A DNA stretch of 64,000 nt from Staphylococcus sp. 17KM0847 (GCF_013463155.1 NZ_CP040781.1:1488001-1552000); one strand, 5' to 3'; shown: positions 8,038 through 22,288, counted from the first letter of the stretch. The notes: a model not told the origin generated them from the letters alone. Program-made: numbers and translations.

Positions 8038-8472
8038 ATGAAAACATTTAAGGCAGTTCGTTTTCAAATTGTATCCAATAATAGTAGTGTGACAGAGTAT
8101 GAACTCGTAGATGGCGTTATTATTAATAAAGAAAATCGTGGGACAGGTTGGCTATTAGAAATTGTTATATCTGATATTCATAGAGAACAGATGGAATATT
8201 ATAAAAAGCATCGTACAATGCTCAACATTCGTGTCGTGATTACCCGCCCATCTAATGACCCTGCCTTATTCGATGCTACGATTAAACATATTACACCACT
8301 ACAAGATAAAATCTCTGTCATCTTTGAATGTCATATTTATACGTTACGTCAAGTGTATGCAGAGAGCTTGTTAGAACAACTCGTCGAAGAAGGTTTACAA
8401 GGGGAAGAACTCACTAAAACTTTTAATCGTATGATGCAATCTAAACCTCGTTTAAAAGATGAACGTCAATAA
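8038..8472 (+). CDS. YwpF-like protein
   Basis: A 144-residue soluble protein resembling the YwpF family found beside fabZ and ssbB in Bacillales. I see no catalytic motif. The N-terminal half looks beta-rich (KTFKAVRFQIVSN, YELVDGVIINKEN, WLLEIVIS) and the C-terminus helical and charged. AGGGATGGTGG precedes the ATG at 8038; TATAAT at 7990-7995 is a good -10. Function is unknown. It converges on fabZ, with a dispersed repeat in between. Confidence 0.7.
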   Translation: MKTFKAVRFQIVSNNSSVTEYELVDGVIINKENRGTGWLLEIVISDIHREQMEYYKKHRTMLNIRVVITRPSNDPALFDATIKHITPLQDKISVIFECHIYTLRQVYAESLLEQLVEEGLQGEELTKTFNRMMQSKPRLKDERQ

Positions 8473-8490
8473 AAAGACTATACCTAAAAA

Positions 8491-8643
8491 GGGAGCGAGA
8501 CAGAAAGCTCATTTTTGCTAAGCGCTTTCGTAGCCTCGCCCCAAAAGGGTTATTAGTCAAAATGTATTTTCACCTCAGAAATCCGCTACCATTTATAGAT
8601 TTTGACTCACTGATTTAGAACAGTTCGCCTATGTTCTAACCCC
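8491..8643 (+). repeat. Dispersed intergenic repeat, copy A
   Basis: First of three clear copies of a repeat of about 150 bp. It opens with a nested hairpin (GGGAGCGAG ... CTCGCCCC outside, GAAAGC ... GCTTTC inside, 8491-8541) and ends with a tail holding CCATTTATAGAT and CACTGATTTAGAACAG. It fills the ywpF-fabZ convergent gap and may terminate both genes. See copies at 55005 and 59505 and a partial one at 40813. Confidence 0.8.
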
Positions 8644-8655
8644 TCTTCTCATTAT

Positions 8656-9096
8656 TTACTGTGGTGATTGTAAAGCGAATGTTAGTTCACAACTACAAGC
8701 AATTTGCCCGTTAACCGTTGCTTTAGCTGTCCCTTTGCCAATGGGTCCTTTAATTTTAGTGATTTCAACTTCTAAACGTAATGTATCTCCGGGAACAACT
8801 TGTTTTTTAAATCGACATTTATCAATACCTGCAAAAAGCGCTAACTTCCCTTTATTTTCTTCGCTATTTAACATAGCTACTGCTCCAGTCTGTGCCAATG
8901 CTTCTGTAATCAAAACACCTGGCATCACCGCATAATCAGGAAAATGTCCTTGAAAGAATGGTTCGTTACCTGAGACTTGCTTGATACCTACACAACGCTG
9001 TCCTGGCTCATATTCCACAACCTTATCAATAAGTAAAAAAGGTTGTCGATGGGGGATAATCTCTTTAATTTCGTTATAGTTAAAAATAGTTTCCAC
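8656..9096 (-). CDS. fabZ: 3-hydroxyacyl-ACP dehydratase
   Basis: Dehydrates beta-hydroxyacyl-ACP in fatty acid elongation. 146 residues, hot-dog fold. Catalytic His51 (GHFPDY) and Glu65 ([10 protein letters not shown]) are present, with [14 protein letters not shown] at the N-terminus. It lies downstream of murA and the EpuA-type gene on the same strand, six bases after the latter, so they form one unit. Confidence 0.96.
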   Translation of the reverse strand: METIFNYNEIKEIIPHRQPFLLIDKVVEYEPGQRCVGIKQVSGNEPFFQGHFPDYAVMPGVLITEALAQTGAVAMLNSEENKGKLALFAGIDKCRFKKQVVPGDTLRLEVEITKIKGPIGKGTAKATVNGQIACSCELTFALQSPQ

Positions 9097-9102
9097 GTTA
9101 TT

Positions 9103-9300
9103 CTAACCTCCAATAGTTTCTGCTACATATTGCCAAAAATCTGGTTGGAGTATTTTTAATATATTGTCATGATTCATCATCAAACCAATCATTAAACCTA
9201 CACCAAAAATAATTATACTCAATATTATAAAAACACATAATTTCAAACTTGTTGATGCTTTAATCATATCACGACTTATAAACCGCTTCATCTTAATCAT
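9103..9300 (-). CDS. Small membrane protein of the EpuA type
   Basis: About 65 residues. A basic N-terminus ([11 protein letters not shown]) precedes one long membrane helix ([21 protein letters not shown]), then [16 protein letters not shown] outside. This is the EpuA family often labelled as an RNA polymerase beta subunit by databases, which nothing in the sequence supports. The start is ambiguous: ATG at 9300 overlaps the murA stop (ATGATTAA), another ATG lies at 9291; neither has a strong ribosome site, suggesting translational coupling to murA. Function unknown. Confidence 0.75.
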   Translation of the reverse strand: MIKMKRFISRDMIKASTSLKLCVFIILSIIIFGVGLMIGLMMNHDNILKILQPDFWQYVAETIGG

Positions 9301-10558
9301 TACGGCGTTCAATATTTGCGCCCAATGCTTTCAATTTGCCGTGAAAGTCGACATAGCCACGATCTAAATGTTTTAACTCTGTAACTATCGTTTCGCCTTC
9401 TGCCACTAATCCAGCTAGTATGAGTGCTGCAGCTGCACGTAAATCTGTCGCCTTCACTTGTGCACCTTGCAATTCACTTTTACCTTCAATTTTTGCACTA
9501 CGACCCTCTACTGAAATATTGGCATTCATTCGCTTAAACTCAGCAACATGCATAAAACGATTTTCAAAAACCGTCTCAGTCACAATTTTATGACCTTCTG
9601 CTGTCAACAACAATGCCATCATCTGAGATTGCATATCTGTTGGAAAACCGGGATGTGGTAATGTCTTTACATCGACAGGCTGTAACTGTTCTGGTGCTGT
9701 CACTCGAATACTATCTTCTTCATATTCAAGTTCGACACCCATTTCTTCTAGTTTATAAACAAGGCTTGTCATATGTTCTTTAATCGCACCTTTAACACGC
9801 ACATCTCCTCGTGTTATCGCTGCAGCAATCATTAATGTTCCTGCGACAATGCGATCAGGAATTATAGCATGTTGTACACCTTTTAATGCGGGGACACCAT
9901 CAATAACAATTGTATCGGTTCCTGCTCCTTGTACATCGCCACCCATTTCATTAATATAGTTAGCTAGATCTACAATTTCAGGTTCTCTTGCTACGTTTTC
10001 AAGAACTGTTCGTCCTTTAGCGAGTGCTGCAGCCATCATAATATTTTGCGTTGCACCAACACTTGGAAAATCTAAATGAATATCACATCCTACAAGCCCA
10101 TTCGGTGCTGTTGCATGAATAAATCCTGCTTCTTGATGAATTTCTGCACCTAACGCTTCAAATCCTTTGAGATGTTGTTCAATCGGTCGAGAACCAATAG
10201 CACAACCACCCGGTAGCGCTACTTTTGCCACGCCTAATCGTGCAAGTAATGGCCCCATCACCAAAATACTTGCACGCATTTTGCTTACATATTCATATGG
10301 TGCTTCTTCGCTTAAACGTTGTGTTGCGTCAACTGTTACAGTCTGTGTCCCTTCGTCATATGTAACATCTGCATTTAATACGCGTAATACATTATTAATC
10401 GTTTCCACATCACTTAATGGGGGGACGTTACTGAGTTCACTTTTACCTTCACTTGCTAATAAAGAAGCTGTAATAATTGGAAGAACTGCATTTTTAGCGC
10501 CTTCAACAGTGACTTCCCCCTTTAATACTTGACCACCACGTACTATAATTTTGTCCAT
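9293..10558 (-). CDS. murA: UDP-N-acetylglucosamine 1-carboxyvinyltransferase (MurA, copy 1)
   Basis: First committed step of peptidoglycan synthesis: adds enolpyruvate from PEP to UDP-GlcNAc. 421 residues; fosfomycin-target Cys119 is in [11 protein letters not shown]. Other motifs: GAKNAVLP at residues 20-27, the RAS(I/L) segment and FPTDMQSQ. The start is taken as ATG at 10558, giving MDKIIVRGG, rather than TTG at 10564. A second MurA lies at 30291-31553, as usual in low-GC Gram-positives. Confidence 0.96.
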   Translation of the reverse strand: MDKIIVRGGQVLKGEVTVEGAKNAVLPIITASLLASEGKSELSNVPPLSDVETINNVLRVLNADVTYDEGTQTVTVDATQRLSEEAPYEYVSKMRASILVMGPLLARLGVAKVALPGGCAIGSRPIEQHLKGFEALGAEIHQEAGFIHATAPNGLVGCDIHLDFPSVGATQNIMMAAALAKGRTVLENVAREPEIVDLANYINEMGGDVQGAGTDTIVIDGVPALKGVQHAIIPDRIVAGTLMIAAAITRGDVRVKGAIKEHMTSLVYKLEEMGVELEYEEDSIRVTAPEQLQPVDVKTLPHPGFPTDMQSQMMALLLTAEGHKIVTETVFENRFMHVAEFKRMNANISVEGRSAKIEGKSELQGAQVKATDLRAAAALILAGLVAEGETIVTELKHLDRGYVDFHGKLKALGANIERRND

Positions 10559-10700
10559 CTTCAAAAATCCTCCACTATCTCTTTCACTTTTCTTGATTTA
10601 AGACATCCATTTCTGTTGCTTTATTAACTCATCACTCATTTTTATTATAAATAAGGTGTGCGATTACTCATAAAAGCACGTACAATCCTCTATTATAATC

Positions 10701-10931
10701 CTAAAATAAATATTTAATTTGTGTTGAAAATTGTAGTAAATCTATTACAAAATTACTAACACCTGCTCCAATAACAATTGCCAAAAAAATAATTACAACT
10801 TGTACTTGAACAGGGTGACCTTTTTTAAAAAAATAATCAAGTCTTATTGCATTCAAAGCCCAAAACGATACACAAATACAGAGTACATGCATAATGATAT
10901 GTGCAACTGCAAATTGTCCTAAATATTCCAT
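10701..10931 (-). CDS. DUF1146 membrane protein (YwzB-like)
   Basis: 76 residues with two membrane helices (about residues 8-28 and 44-66) and between them the loop NAIRLDYFFKKGHP typical of DUF1146 proteins, which sit beside the atp operon and murA in Bacillales. The start is set at ATG 10931 (MEYLGQ) with AAGGAG upstream; a GTG at 10964 would add 11 residues that look uncoupled from the family. No function is known. It is in the same direction as atpC, which ends in a terminator, so it has its own promoter. Confidence 0.75.
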   Translation of the reverse strand: MEYLGQFAVAHIIMHVLCICVSFWALNAIRLDYFFKKGHPVQVQVVIIFLAIVIGAGVSNFVIDLLQFSTQIKYLF

Positions 10932-11063
10932 CTCATAATATTGCTCCTTACATACATATCTCACTTAATTTTACATGATTTTTGAGTCAATTCATAATTT
11001 TAGTGCTTATATCTCTATACATTAAACTAAAATAATATGTGATTCATCTATTAATACCTTATA

Positions 11064-11098
11064 AAAAGGCTTAGCGACATGACATCACTAAGCCTTTT
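11064..11098 (-). terminator. Terminator of the atp operon
   Basis: AAAAGGCTTAG (11064-11074) and CTAAGCCTTTT (11088-11098) form an 11-bp stem with a T-rich end on the minus strand, directly after the atpC stop. Confidence 0.92.
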
Positions 11099-11102
11099 AT
11101 AA

Positions 11103-11507
11103 TTATCTATATTTAGCAACTTCGATACGATTTTCTGCACGTTTCAATGCACGTTCAGCACGTTTCATATCCGTATCATCTCTATCTCCTTCAAGATAAA
11201 ATGTTGCGCGCTGTTTTGCTGATTTCGCACGTTCTAAATCAATATCCTCAGCTGATTCAGCTGATTGAACTAAAATATTGATTTTTTCACGTCGAATCTC
11301 AGCAAATCCTTCAGTTACAGCAATATAATCAGATTTGCCATCACGTGTCACCTTTACATGACCAATTTTTAATGGCGCAACCGTTGGAATGTGACCATGC
11401 ATCACACCCATTTCGCCTGCTGTTGTTTGTAAGACAACAATTTCAACATTGTCTTCGTTATAAACAGAACCATTAGGAGTGACGATATCTAAGGTTAATG
11501 TATTCAT
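11103..11507 (-). CDS. atpC: ATP synthase epsilon subunit
   Basis: Epsilon subunit of F1, part of the rotor stalk and an inhibitor of ATP hydrolysis. 134 residues: N-terminal beta sandwich (LTLDIVTPNGSVYNEDNVEIVVLQTTAGEMGVMHGH) and a two-helix C-terminus (ERAKSAKQRATFYL... RAERALKRAENRIEVAKYR). Last gene of the operon, 21 bases after atpD, followed by the terminator. Confidence 0.97.
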   Translation of the reverse strand: MNTLTLDIVTPNGSVYNEDNVEIVVLQTTAGEMGVMHGHIPTVAPLKIGHVKVTRDGKSDYIAVTEGFAEIRREKINILVQSAESAEDIDLERAKSAKQRATFYLEGDRDDTDMKRAERALKRAENRIEVAKYR

Positions 11508-11528
11508 TATCCAAGCCTCCTAATTGTA

Positions 11529-12953
<1,425 letters not shown>

Positions 12954-12964
12954 TTATAATCAAT

Positions 12965-13831
12965 TTATTCCAATGCTGCTGAACCACCAACAATTTCGGT
13001 AATTTGTTGTGTAATGGCTGCTTGACGCGCACGGTTGAATTCTAAAGATAAATCATCAATCATTTCGGTTGCATTATCAGAGGCATTTTTCATTGCGTTC
13101 ATACGAGAAGCATGCTCACTCGCTTTAGCATCTAAAATTGTACCGTAAATTAAACTTTCGATATACTGCGGTAACAATACTTTTAATATCGATGCTCTAT
13201 CAGGCTCAAATTCATAAGATGACATTTCACCATGACCCACGCTTGAATCCTCTTGAGATAATGGTAACAACTGTTTACTTGTCGGTTTGTTCTCAATGAC
13301 ACTAATATAATGGCTATAATAGACATGTAGCTCGTCGATACTTTCATTCACATATAAATCAACAGCTCGTTTAGCAATCGCTTGTACTGCTTTGAATGAA
13401 GGCTGATCCGGAATATCCGTTAATGCATTTGCCACTTGGTAACCTCTATTTTGAAGGAATGATACACCAATTTGTCCTAATACAATGATACTATACTCTT
13501 CCGGACTATTATGGCGTTGCTCAATATCACGAATCATTTGTTTCAAAACATTGGCATTATAGGCACCAGCTAAGCCTCGATCACTTGTCAATACCATATA
13601 TCCCACACGTTTTGTCGGACGTTTCACCAACATTGGATGACCTGAAGATGTATTAGATCCTGCAATCGCTGTAATCGCATCTTGCATTTTCTCCATATAA
13701 GGACGAAATGTTCTGGCATTACGTTCTGCCTTACGCAATTTAGAGTTTGATACCATGTTCATCGCACTCGTAATTTGCTTCATCTTTTTTGTTGATTTTA
13801 TACGAGAATCTATTTCTTTTAAAGAAGCCAC
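12965..13831 (-). CDS. atpG: ATP synthase gamma subunit
   Basis: Central rotor shaft of F1. 288 residues with long coiled N- and C-terminal helices: [19 protein letters not shown] at the start and [20 protein letters not shown] at the end, and the central [15 protein letters not shown] fold. Located between atpA and atpD with about 30-base gaps. Confidence 0.97.
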   Translation of the reverse strand: MASLKEIDSRIKSTKKMKQITSAMNMVSNSKLRKAERNARTFRPYMEKMQDAITAIAGSNTSSGHPMLVKRPTKRVGYMVLTSDRGLAGAYNANVLKQMIRDIEQRHNSPEEYSIIVLGQIGVSFLQNRGYQVANALTDIPDQPSFKAVQAIAKRAVDLYVNESIDELHVYYSHYISVIENKPTSKQLLPLSQEDSSVGHGEMSSYEFEPDRASILKVLLPQYIESLIYGTILDAKASEHASRMNAMKNASDNATEMIDDLSLEFNRARQAAITQQITEIVGGSAALE

Positions 13832-13862
13832 TATCTCACCACCTTCATCGTTTAATTATCAA

Positions 13863-15374
<1,512 letters not shown>

Positions 15375-15400
15375 CTATGTCACTCCTCTTTCATACAAAA

Positions 15401-15940
15401 TTAATAGACTCTGCTAAATTGCTTAACAAGTTGATTTAAATCATTTTGAATACTACCATCATAGACTTTCGTACCGATTTTCACACGTATGCCACCGATT
15501 AATTCAGGTTTTACTGTGCTGTGTACATTCAAGTCTTTTAAGCCTGTACGATCTAATAAAGCATGTTTCACTTGTGTTACTTCATCGTCAGAAAGTGCCG
15601 TTGCCGATTCGATATATGCATCTGCCAAACCATGAAATGTATAATAGTTTGCTTCGAACGCTTCATATATATAGGGCAACAATCGAAAGTTACGTTGCTC
15701 TGCAATCACCTTTAACGTATTCATCAAATAAGGATGTACACCTTTAAAAATATGGTTGATCATTTCACGACGTTCGTTTGCTGTGATTTTAGGCTCATAG
15801 TCAACGGTCGCTAAAGTATTTTTTTGATTTTGAATAGCCGTTTGTATTTCAGTAAATTCCTTATATACTTCCGTTAACACTTCTGCTTTCAAAGCAACAT
15901 CGAAAAGTGCTTGGGCATATTTTTGAGCTACATTAGCCAT
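15401..15940 (-). CDS. atpH: ATP synthase delta subunit
   Basis: Peripheral-stalk subunit that joins the top of F1 to the b subunit. 179 residues: N-terminal helical domain starting ANVAQKYAQALFDVA and C-terminal motif PELIGGIRVKIGTKVYDGSI. Its ATG overlaps or abuts the atpF stop, so translation is coupled. Confidence 0.96.
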   Translation of the reverse strand: MANVAQKYAQALFDVALKAEVLTEVYKEFTEIQTAIQNQKNTLATVDYEPKITANERREMINHIFKGVHPYLMNTLKVIAEQRNFRLLPYIYEAFEANYYTFHGLADAYIESATALSDDEVTQVKHALLDRTGLKDLNVHSTVKPELIGGIRVKIGTKVYDGSIQNDLNQLVKQFSRVY

Positions 15941-16455
15941 TATTTATCCCCTACCTCTTTAATGTACTTTTCTACGAGTGCTTTCTGATCTTGCTCAGAG
16001 ATTTCTTTACGCAAAACTTTTGATGCAATCAATACTGATAACTCAGATACTTGATTATTAATCTCAGCCAATGCACGCTCTTTTTCGCTCTTAATTTCGC
16101 TTTGAGCTGTTTCAATCATACCATTCGCACGTTTATTTGCTTCATGGATGATCTCTTCTTGCTGACGACGTGCTTGTAGTTTTGCGTCTTCAATGATTTT
16201 ATGAACTTCATCTTGTGTTTCTTTTAATATCTTTTGATTTTCTTCTTCTAGCTGTTGCGCGTTAACTTTCGCACGCTCTGCATCATCAATATCTTGATTG
16301 ATTGAACGCTCACGGTCGTCCATCACTTGTTTTAATGGTCCCCATGCATATTTTTTCAAGAGTATTAACAAGATAATAAAAGTCGCTAAAGTTACGATAA
16401 TATCACCAATGTTAACACCACTTCCTGCTGCAAAGGTAAATAAGTTGGCAGTCAC
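15940..16455 (-). CDS. atpF: ATP synthase b subunit
   Basis: Membrane-anchored peripheral stalk of Fo. 171 residues: one N-terminal membrane helix ([18 protein letters not shown]), the short [12 protein letters not shown] segment, then a long charged coiled coil (about residues 50-150) and [18 protein letters not shown] near the end. The start is taken as GTG at 16455 (aligning with TANLF of relatives) behind AAAGGAG; a TTG at 16476 would place that ribosome site inside the gene. A marked hairpin separates it from atpE. Confidence 0.93.
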   Translation of the reverse strand: MTANLFTFAAGSGVNIGDIIVTLATFIILLILLKKYAWGPLKQVMDDRERSINQDIDDAERAKVNAQQLEEENQKILKETQDEVHKIIEDAKLQARRQQEEIIHEANKRANGMIETAQSEIKSEKERALAEINNQVSELSVLIASKVLRKEISEQDQKALVEKYIKEVGDK

Positions 16456-16504
16456 TATGCTGTACACTCCTTTCAATCATTTCATCTCACTATATAAAAC
16501 GAAT

Positions 16505-16535
16505 GGCGAAGGTCTATATATCATTAGACTTCGCC
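16505..16535. other. Strong hairpin in the atpE-atpF gap
   Basis: GGCGAAGGTCTA (16505-16516) pairs with TAGACTTCGCC (16525-16535) with one bulged base. It sits in the unusually long 162-base gap between atpE and the atpF start, within one operon. No T-run follows on the minus strand, so it is more likely an mRNA processing or stability element than a terminator; the c subunit is needed in excess over b. Confidence 0.7.
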
Positions 16536-16617
16536 GCAGACAATAGCGCTTAGCACTTTAAAAGCAAGCTGTCATCGTCTCGATTATCGTCATGACTTGT
16601 ACGACATTGTGTCATTA

Positions 16618-16851
<234 letters not shown>

Positions 16852-16868
16852 TTAAAGTTAATTTTTAT

Positions 16869-17597
<729 letters not shown>

Positions 17598-17625
17598 TCA
17601 CCTCTTTTCAGTTTAAGAATATCCC

Positions 17626-17976
17626 CTATCCCCTTTTGATTAAGGGACGAAAAACAACCAATGCGTATGAAATCATTAGTCCAATCAGTACACCCATAAT
17701 ATGTATTTGAGATTGATTTAAAACCCACACAATACAAGTGACCAAAGCGACTAAATATCGCCAACCATTCCCTGTTGATATGTGACCAATCTTTTGTTGT
17801 TGCGCTCGCCAAAGGTAATATTCAAATATAAACGTATTGATTATAGAAGCACATGTTCCTACAAGCAATCCTGCAACAAAAGCATGATGATATAACAGAT
17901 ACAAAATAACAAGAACCATTACAATAATAGAATAGTATGTTAAAAATGGTTGTGATTTTTTATAGAAACGTTTCAT
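17626..17976 (-). CDS. atpI: ATP synthase protein I
   Basis: Small membrane protein, 116 residues, four predicted helices, first in the atp operon; in other bacteria it helps c-ring assembly or ion balance. The start at 17976 gives MKRFYKKSQPFLTYYS and has AAAAGGGG at the right distance; upstream in-frame codons to 18066 lack a ribosome site and cross the promoter. Weakly conserved sequence, identified mainly by position, size and topology. Confidence 0.87.
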   Translation of the reverse strand: MKRFYKKSQPFLTYYSIIVMVLVILYLLYHHAFVAGLLVGTCASIINTFIFEYYLWRAQQQKIGHISTGNGWRYLVALVTCIVWVLNQSQIHIMGVLIGLMISYALVVFRPLIKRG

Positions 17977-18037
17977 TTTGAGCCCCTTTTCTGCCGTAAG
18001 ACACAAATGTGAAAGCCGTTCCACACATACAACTTTC

Positions 18038-18066
18038 ATGATAATATAGGGGCAAAAGTGTGTCAA
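18038..18066 (-). promoter_or_regulatory. Likely promoter of the atp operon
   Basis: On the minus strand TTGACA (18061-18066), 17-base spacer, TATCAT (18038-18043), about 60 bases before atpI. It fits the sigma-A consensus. No clear mnaA terminator separates it from the upstream gene. Confidence 0.65.
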
Positions 18067-18134
18067 TTGTGCATTGAAAAGGGCTTTTAATCGACTTTCT
18101 CTTTGTCACAATTTAGACACAAATTGCCATATCT

Positions 18135-19274
18135 TTACTTTTCTATTTCAAAAGGTAAAGGTTTTTCATTTAATAAACCTAAAAAATATTGAATATGTGC
18201 ACAAATACGTTGTGAAGCATAGCCGTCTCCATAAGGATTTTTGGCAATACACATTTTTTCATATAACTGGTTATCATTTAATAGCTGTTTTGTATGATGA
18301 TAAACCGTTTCTTCTTCTGTTCCAACTAACTTCAATGTTCCTGCTTCAACGCCTTCTGGTCTTTCAGTCGTTTCACGCAACACCAGCACTGGTTTTCCAA
18401 GAGATGGCGCTTCTTCTTGTACTCCTCCTGAATCAGTGAGTATTAAATAAGCATGCTGTGCAAAATTATGAAAATCAATCACACCCAATGGTTCAATCAG
18501 TTCAATACGCTCATGGTTATTGAGTTGCTCATATGCGATAGCACGCACTTTAGGATTCCGGTGCATTGGATAAATTAATACAACATCTTCCATCTCTTCA
18601 ACAATTCGACGTACAGCTTTAAAAATATTTAACATAGGTTCGCCAATATTCTCACGTCGATGTGCTGTCAACAAAATAATACGCCTATCTTTATGCTTTG
18701 ACAAAATAGCTGAATGATAATTGTTATCAATCGTTGTACGCATCGCATCTATCGCTGTATTTCCCGTCACAACAACAGTATGTGCTGCTTTGCTCTCATT
18801 CAATAGATTCTGACGCGCTTGTTCTGTTGGTGCAAAATGAAGATCTGCCATATTACTTGTCATTTGACGGTTAATCTCTTCCGGAAACGGTGCATATTTA
18901 CGATAAGTACGCAAACCCGCTTCAACATGGCCGATACTCACTTCATTGTAAAATGCGGCTAGACTTCCTGCGAATGTTGTTGTCGTATCACCATGCACTA
19001 AAACCATGTCAGGTTTTTCTTCTTGAATAACGCGTTCAAGCCCCAATAACACACGAGAAGTCACTTGAGAGAGCGTTTGATCCGGTGTCATGACATTCAA
19101 ATCATAATCGGGAACAATACCAAATGTTTCTAATACACCATCTAACATTTCACGATGTTGTGCTGTCACAACGACAACTGGTGCAAGGTTCTCTTCCCTT
19201 TTAAGCTGCAATACAAGTGGTGCCATCTTAATAGCTTCCGGTCTCGTTCCAAAAATAGTCATGATTTTTTTCAT
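18135..19274 (-). CDS. mnaA: UDP-N-acetylglucosamine 2-epimerase
   Basis: Interconverts UDP-GlcNAc and UDP-ManNAc, the latter used for the wall teichoic acid linkage unit and some capsules. 379 residues, GT-B fold: KIMTIFGTRPEAIKMAPL at the N-terminus, VLVHGDTTTTFAGSLAAFY, GHVEAGLRTY, and TDSGGVQEEAPSLGKPVLVLR. The start at 19274 is chosen since GAGGAG is too close to the ATG at 19283. Between upp and the atp operon, as in S. aureus. Confidence 0.95.
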   Translation of the reverse strand: MKKIMTIFGTRPEAIKMAPLVLQLKREENLAPVVVVTAQHREMLDGVLETFGIVPDYDLNVMTPDQTLSQVTSRVLLGLERVIQEEKPDMVLVHGDTTTTFAGSLAAFYNEVSIGHVEAGLRTYRKYAPFPEEINRQMTSNMADLHFAPTEQARQNLLNESKAAHTVVVTGNTAIDAMRTTIDNNYHSAILSKHKDRRIILLTAHRRENIGEPMLNIFKAVRRIVEEMEDVVLIYPMHRNPKVRAIAYEQLNNHERIELIEPLGVIDFHNFAQHAYLILTDSGGVQEEAPSLGKPVLVLRETTERPEGVEAGTLKLVGTEEETVYHHTKQLLNDNQLYEKMCIAKNPYGDGYASQRICAHIQYFLGLLNEKPLPFEIEK

Positions 19275-19297
19275 ATGCGTCATGCTCCTCGCACAAA

Positions 19298-19927
19298 TTA
19301 TTTTGTACCGAATAAGCGATCCCCAGCATCACCTAGACCTGGAATGATATAAGCATGATCATCTAATTTTTCATCTAATGCAGCAATAAAAATATCTACG
19401 TCTTCATGTGCTTGTTGTAACTTTTCAACACCTTCTGGGGCTGCAATTAAACACATAAAGCGAATATGCTTAGCGCCACGCTTTTTCAATGAAGTAATAG
19501 CTTCAATAGCAGAAGCACCTGTCGCTAACATAGGATCTACTACGATAATTTCACGCTCTTCAATATCTTGTGGTAACTTCACAAAATACTCCACCGCTTC
19601 TAATGTCTCGGGATCACGATATAAGCCCACATGACCGATACGTGCTGCAGGGACAAGATTTAAAATCCCAGTTGTCATACCTAAACCCGCGCGTAAAATA
19701 GGAATAAAAGCTAGCTTCTTACCAGATAAACGTTTTACTGTTGCCTTGGTTACGGGTGTTTCAATTTCAACGTCTTCTAATTCCAAATCACGCGTTACTT
19801 CATAAGCCATTAGCATTCCTACTTCATCGACAAGTTCACGAAACGCTTTTGTTCCCGTATTAACATCTCGAATAAAGCTCAATTTATGTTGAATTAAAGG
19901 GTGATCAAGTACATGTACATTGCCCAT
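19298..19927 (-). CDS. upp: Uracil phosphoribosyltransferase
   Basis: Converts uracil and PRPP to UMP for pyrimidine salvage. 209 residues; PRPP-binding loop [17 protein letters not shown] near residue 80, and the uracil site [16 protein letters not shown] at the C-terminus. GGAGGATACACAACA ATG. Follows glyA by about 25 bases. Confidence 0.97.
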   Translation of the reverse strand: MGNVHVLDHPLIQHKLSFIRDVNTGTKAFRELVDEVGMLMAYEVTRDLELEDVEIETPVTKATVKRLSGKKLAFIPILRAGLGMTTGILNLVPAARIGHVGLYRDPETLEAVEYFVKLPQDIEEREIIVVDPMLATGASAIEAITSLKKRGAKHIRFMCLIAAPEGVEKLQQAHEDVDIFIAALDEKLDDHAYIIPGLGDAGDRLFGTK

Positions 19928-19950
19928 TGTTGTGTATCCTCCATTTTGTC

Positions 19951-21192
19951 CTATTTATTATATAAAGGGAATTGTTCAGTCAATGCTTTGACACGCTGCT
20001 TCGCTTTGTCTAAAACATTTTTGTCTTCATGATTTTTAAGAACGTCACTTATAATATGTGCGACTTCTGCAAAAGCTTTTTCGTCAAAGCCACGTGTTGT
20101 TGCTGCTGGTGTACCAAGTCGAATACCACTAGTCACAAAAGGTTTCTCCTGATCAAATGGAATCGTATTTTTATTGCAAGTAATACCTACCTCATCTAAT
20201 ACATGTTCTGCTACTTTTCCTGTAATACCCACAGAACCTTTAACATCTACTGCAACTAAATGATTATCCGTTCCACCTGATACAATACGAAAACCATTCT
20301 CTTGTAATGTCTCTGCAAGTGTTTGAGCATTTTTAACCACTTGTGCTTGATACTGCTTGAAGTCTGGTTGTAGTGCTTCACCAAATGCAACTGCTTTGGC
20401 TGCAATAACATGCTCCAGTGGTCCTCCTTGAATACCAGGGAAGATTGTTTTATCAATTTCCTTTTGATATTCTGCTTTACAAAGAATCATACCCCCGCGT
20501 GGTCCACGTAGTGTTTTATGTGTCGTTGTTGTCACAAAGTCAGCATATTCAACTGGATTTTGGTGTAATCCTGCTGCTACTAAACCTGCAATATGTGCCA
20601 TATCAACCATGAGTTTTGCACCCACTTCATCCGCAATCTCTTTGAAGATTTTAAAATCAATTGTACGAGAATATGCCGATGCCCCTGCTACAATCAGTTT
20701 CGGTTGATGTTTTTTAGCGAGCTTACGAACTTCTTCATAGTCAATACGCTCTTCATCTTTTGTCACACCATACTCAACAAAGTTATAGAACTTCCCACTA
20801 AAGTTAACGGGTGAACCATGTGTTAAATGACCTCCATGACTCAAGTTCATACCTAAAACTGTATCTCCATGTTCTAATGCCACTAAATATACCGCCATAT
20901 TCGCTTGTGAACCTGAATGAGGCTGTACATTAACGTGTTCTGCGTTAAACAATTTTTTAGCACGTTCAATTGCTAATGTCTCTGTTTCATCAACAAAGCT
21001 ACACCCACCATAATAACGACGCCCCGGATAACCTTCAGCGTATTTATTAGTCATTACAGACCCTTGTGCTTCCATAACAGCTTCCGAGACAAAGTTTTCA
21101 GAAGCAATCAATTCAATGTTGTTATTTTGACGATTGAATTCTTTCTGGATTGCATCAAAAACAGATTGATCTTGTTTTGCAATAAATGACAT
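19951..21192 (-). CDS. glyA: Serine hydroxymethyltransferase
   Basis: PLP enzyme converting serine and tetrahydrofolate to glycine and methylene-THF. 413 residues. [12 protein letters not shown] and [11 protein letters not shown] at the N-terminal side, the PLP lysine in [15 protein letters not shown], and GIRLGTPA(A)TTRGF late. Upstream of upp and downstream of the UPF0340 gene, all in the same direction. Confidence 0.97.
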   Translation of the reverse strand: MSFIAKQDQSVFDAIQKEFNRQNNNIELIASENFVSEAVMEAQGSVMTNKYAEGYPGRRYYGGCSFVDETETLAIERAKKLFNAEHVNVQPHSGSQANMAVYLVALEHGDTVLGMNLSHGGHLTHGSPVNFSGKFYNFVEYGVTKDEERIDYEEVRKLAKKHQPKLIVAGASAYSRTIDFKIFKEIADEVGAKLMVDMAHIAGLVAAGLHQNPVEYADFVTTTTHKTLRGPRGGMILCKAEYQKEIDKTIFPGIQGGPLEHVIAAKAVAFGEALQPDFKQYQAQVVKNAQTLAETLQENGFRIVSGGTDNHLVAVDVKGSVGITGKVAEHVLDEVGITCNKNTIPFDQEKPFVTSGIRLGTPAATTRGFDEKAFAEVAHIISDVLKNHEDKNVLDKAKQRVKALTEQFPLYNK

Positions 21193-21212
21193 AGACAGTT
21201 CCCTCTTTTCTA

Positions 21213-21740
21213 TTAAAGTTGATATTTTGCACGTTCGCCACCAATCTTCTTCGGTCGACTTGTTGCAACTGTGACGATTGCTTCACCTATTCTCTTAATA
21301 GAGGTACGAACAGGTACTGCAACATGTTTAAGATGCATACCAATGAGCGTCTGACCAATATCAATCCCTTTGTCCGCACAGATAAACTCTACGACAATTG
21401 GATCTTTCATATGACGATATGCATATGTGGCTAATGATCCTCCTGCATGCGTGTCTGGAACAACAGACACTTGTTCCATCACATACGGGTTAAAATCTTT
21501 ACGCTCAATTGTTAATGCACGATTAATATGTTCACAACCTTGATACGCAAAAACAACACCTGTTTCATGCTGCACTTGTACAAGTGCTTCATAAATTTCT
21601 TTTGCAATATCTAGTGAACCCGCAGTTCCAATACGATTGCCTTGTACTTCAGAAGTCGAACACCCAATCACACATAGCTCTCCATTACCAAAGAAAGATT
21701 TTGACTTGAGTTCATCTAATAACTGGTTAAAGTCTTCCAT
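21213..21740 (-). CDS. UPF0340 family protein (YwlG, DUF436)
   Basis: 175-residue conserved protein found next to glyA in Firmicutes. Motifs: [20 protein letters not shown] at residues 25-44, [13 protein letters not shown], and VPDTHAGGS. The conserved Cys and His residues hint at a metal or thiol role, but no activity is known. The start is ATG at 21740; AAGGAGG is too near the ATG at 21746. Confidence 0.88.
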   Translation of the reverse strand: MEDFNQLLDELKSKSFFGNGELCVIGCSTSEVQGNRIGTAGSLDIAKEIYEALVQVQHETGVVFAYQGCEHINRALTIERKDFNPYVMEQVSVVPDTHAGGSLATYAYRHMKDPIVVEFICADKGIDIGQTLIGMHLKHVAVPVRTSIKRIGEAIVTVATSRPKKIGGERAKYQL

Positions 21741-21773
21741 TACCATGACCTCCTTATGATTATGTATGACTCA

Positions 21774-21816
21774 AAACATACAGCTATTAGACACTCTTCT
21801 TACATGCTGTATGTTT
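21774..21816. terminator. Terminator after ptpB
   Basis: AAACATACAGC (21774-21784) and GCTGTATGTTT (21806-21816) form an 11-bp perfect stem; TTTT follows on the minus strand. It separates tsaC-ptpB from the UPF0340-glyA-upp run. Confidence 0.8.
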
Positions 21817-21862
21817 ACTATTATAACTTATTTTTTCTATGACTTATACTGATTACTTAATT

Positions 21863-22288
21863 TTATTGCATATCTAATTGTTTTGCCAACTGACTAATAA
21901 GCGCTGTCAATTGGTCAAATGTTTCTTTGTACATTTCATAACTTCCACCATAGGGATCCGACACTTCATAAGTTGTGCCCACATATTCACTCAATGTTGC
22001 AACACGGACATCATCTCCATAAATCATGCGAATATGTTGCTTATGTCCTGAAGTCATAGTCAATATTAAGTCTGCTCGACTGTCATCCTCAGTAAATGGT
22101 TCTGAACCTTGTGGCACATCATAATCCCCGGCACTTAATAATGTTTGAGCATGTGCAGAAACACGCATACCTTGTTGTGCCATCAAGCCTCTGGATATAA
22201 TATTATGCTGAGGTAAAAGCGCACGTGCAATTCCTTCTGCCATTGGACTACGGCATGTATTACCTGTACAAACAAATACAATTTTCAT
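21863..22288 (-). CDS. ptpB: Low-molecular-weight phosphatase, protein-arginine type (PtpB/YwlE)
   Basis: 141 residues with the CX5R loop VCTGNTCRSPMAE (Cys7, Arg13) and the general acid Asp111 in SDPYGGSYEMY. Thr11 in the loop is the residue that marks arginine-phosphatase specificity in B. subtilis YwlE, so the substrate is probably phospho-arginine made by McsB, not phosphotyrosine. Its ATG overlaps the tsaC stop (TAATG), so the two are coupled. Confidence 0.9.
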   Translation of the reverse strand: MKIVFVCTGNTCRSPMAEGIARALLPQHNIISRGLMAQQGMRVSAHAQTLLSAGDYDVPQGSEPFTEDDSRADLILTMTSGHKQHIRMIYGDDVRVATLSEYVGTTYEVSDPYGGSYEMYKETFDQLTALISQLAKQLDMQ

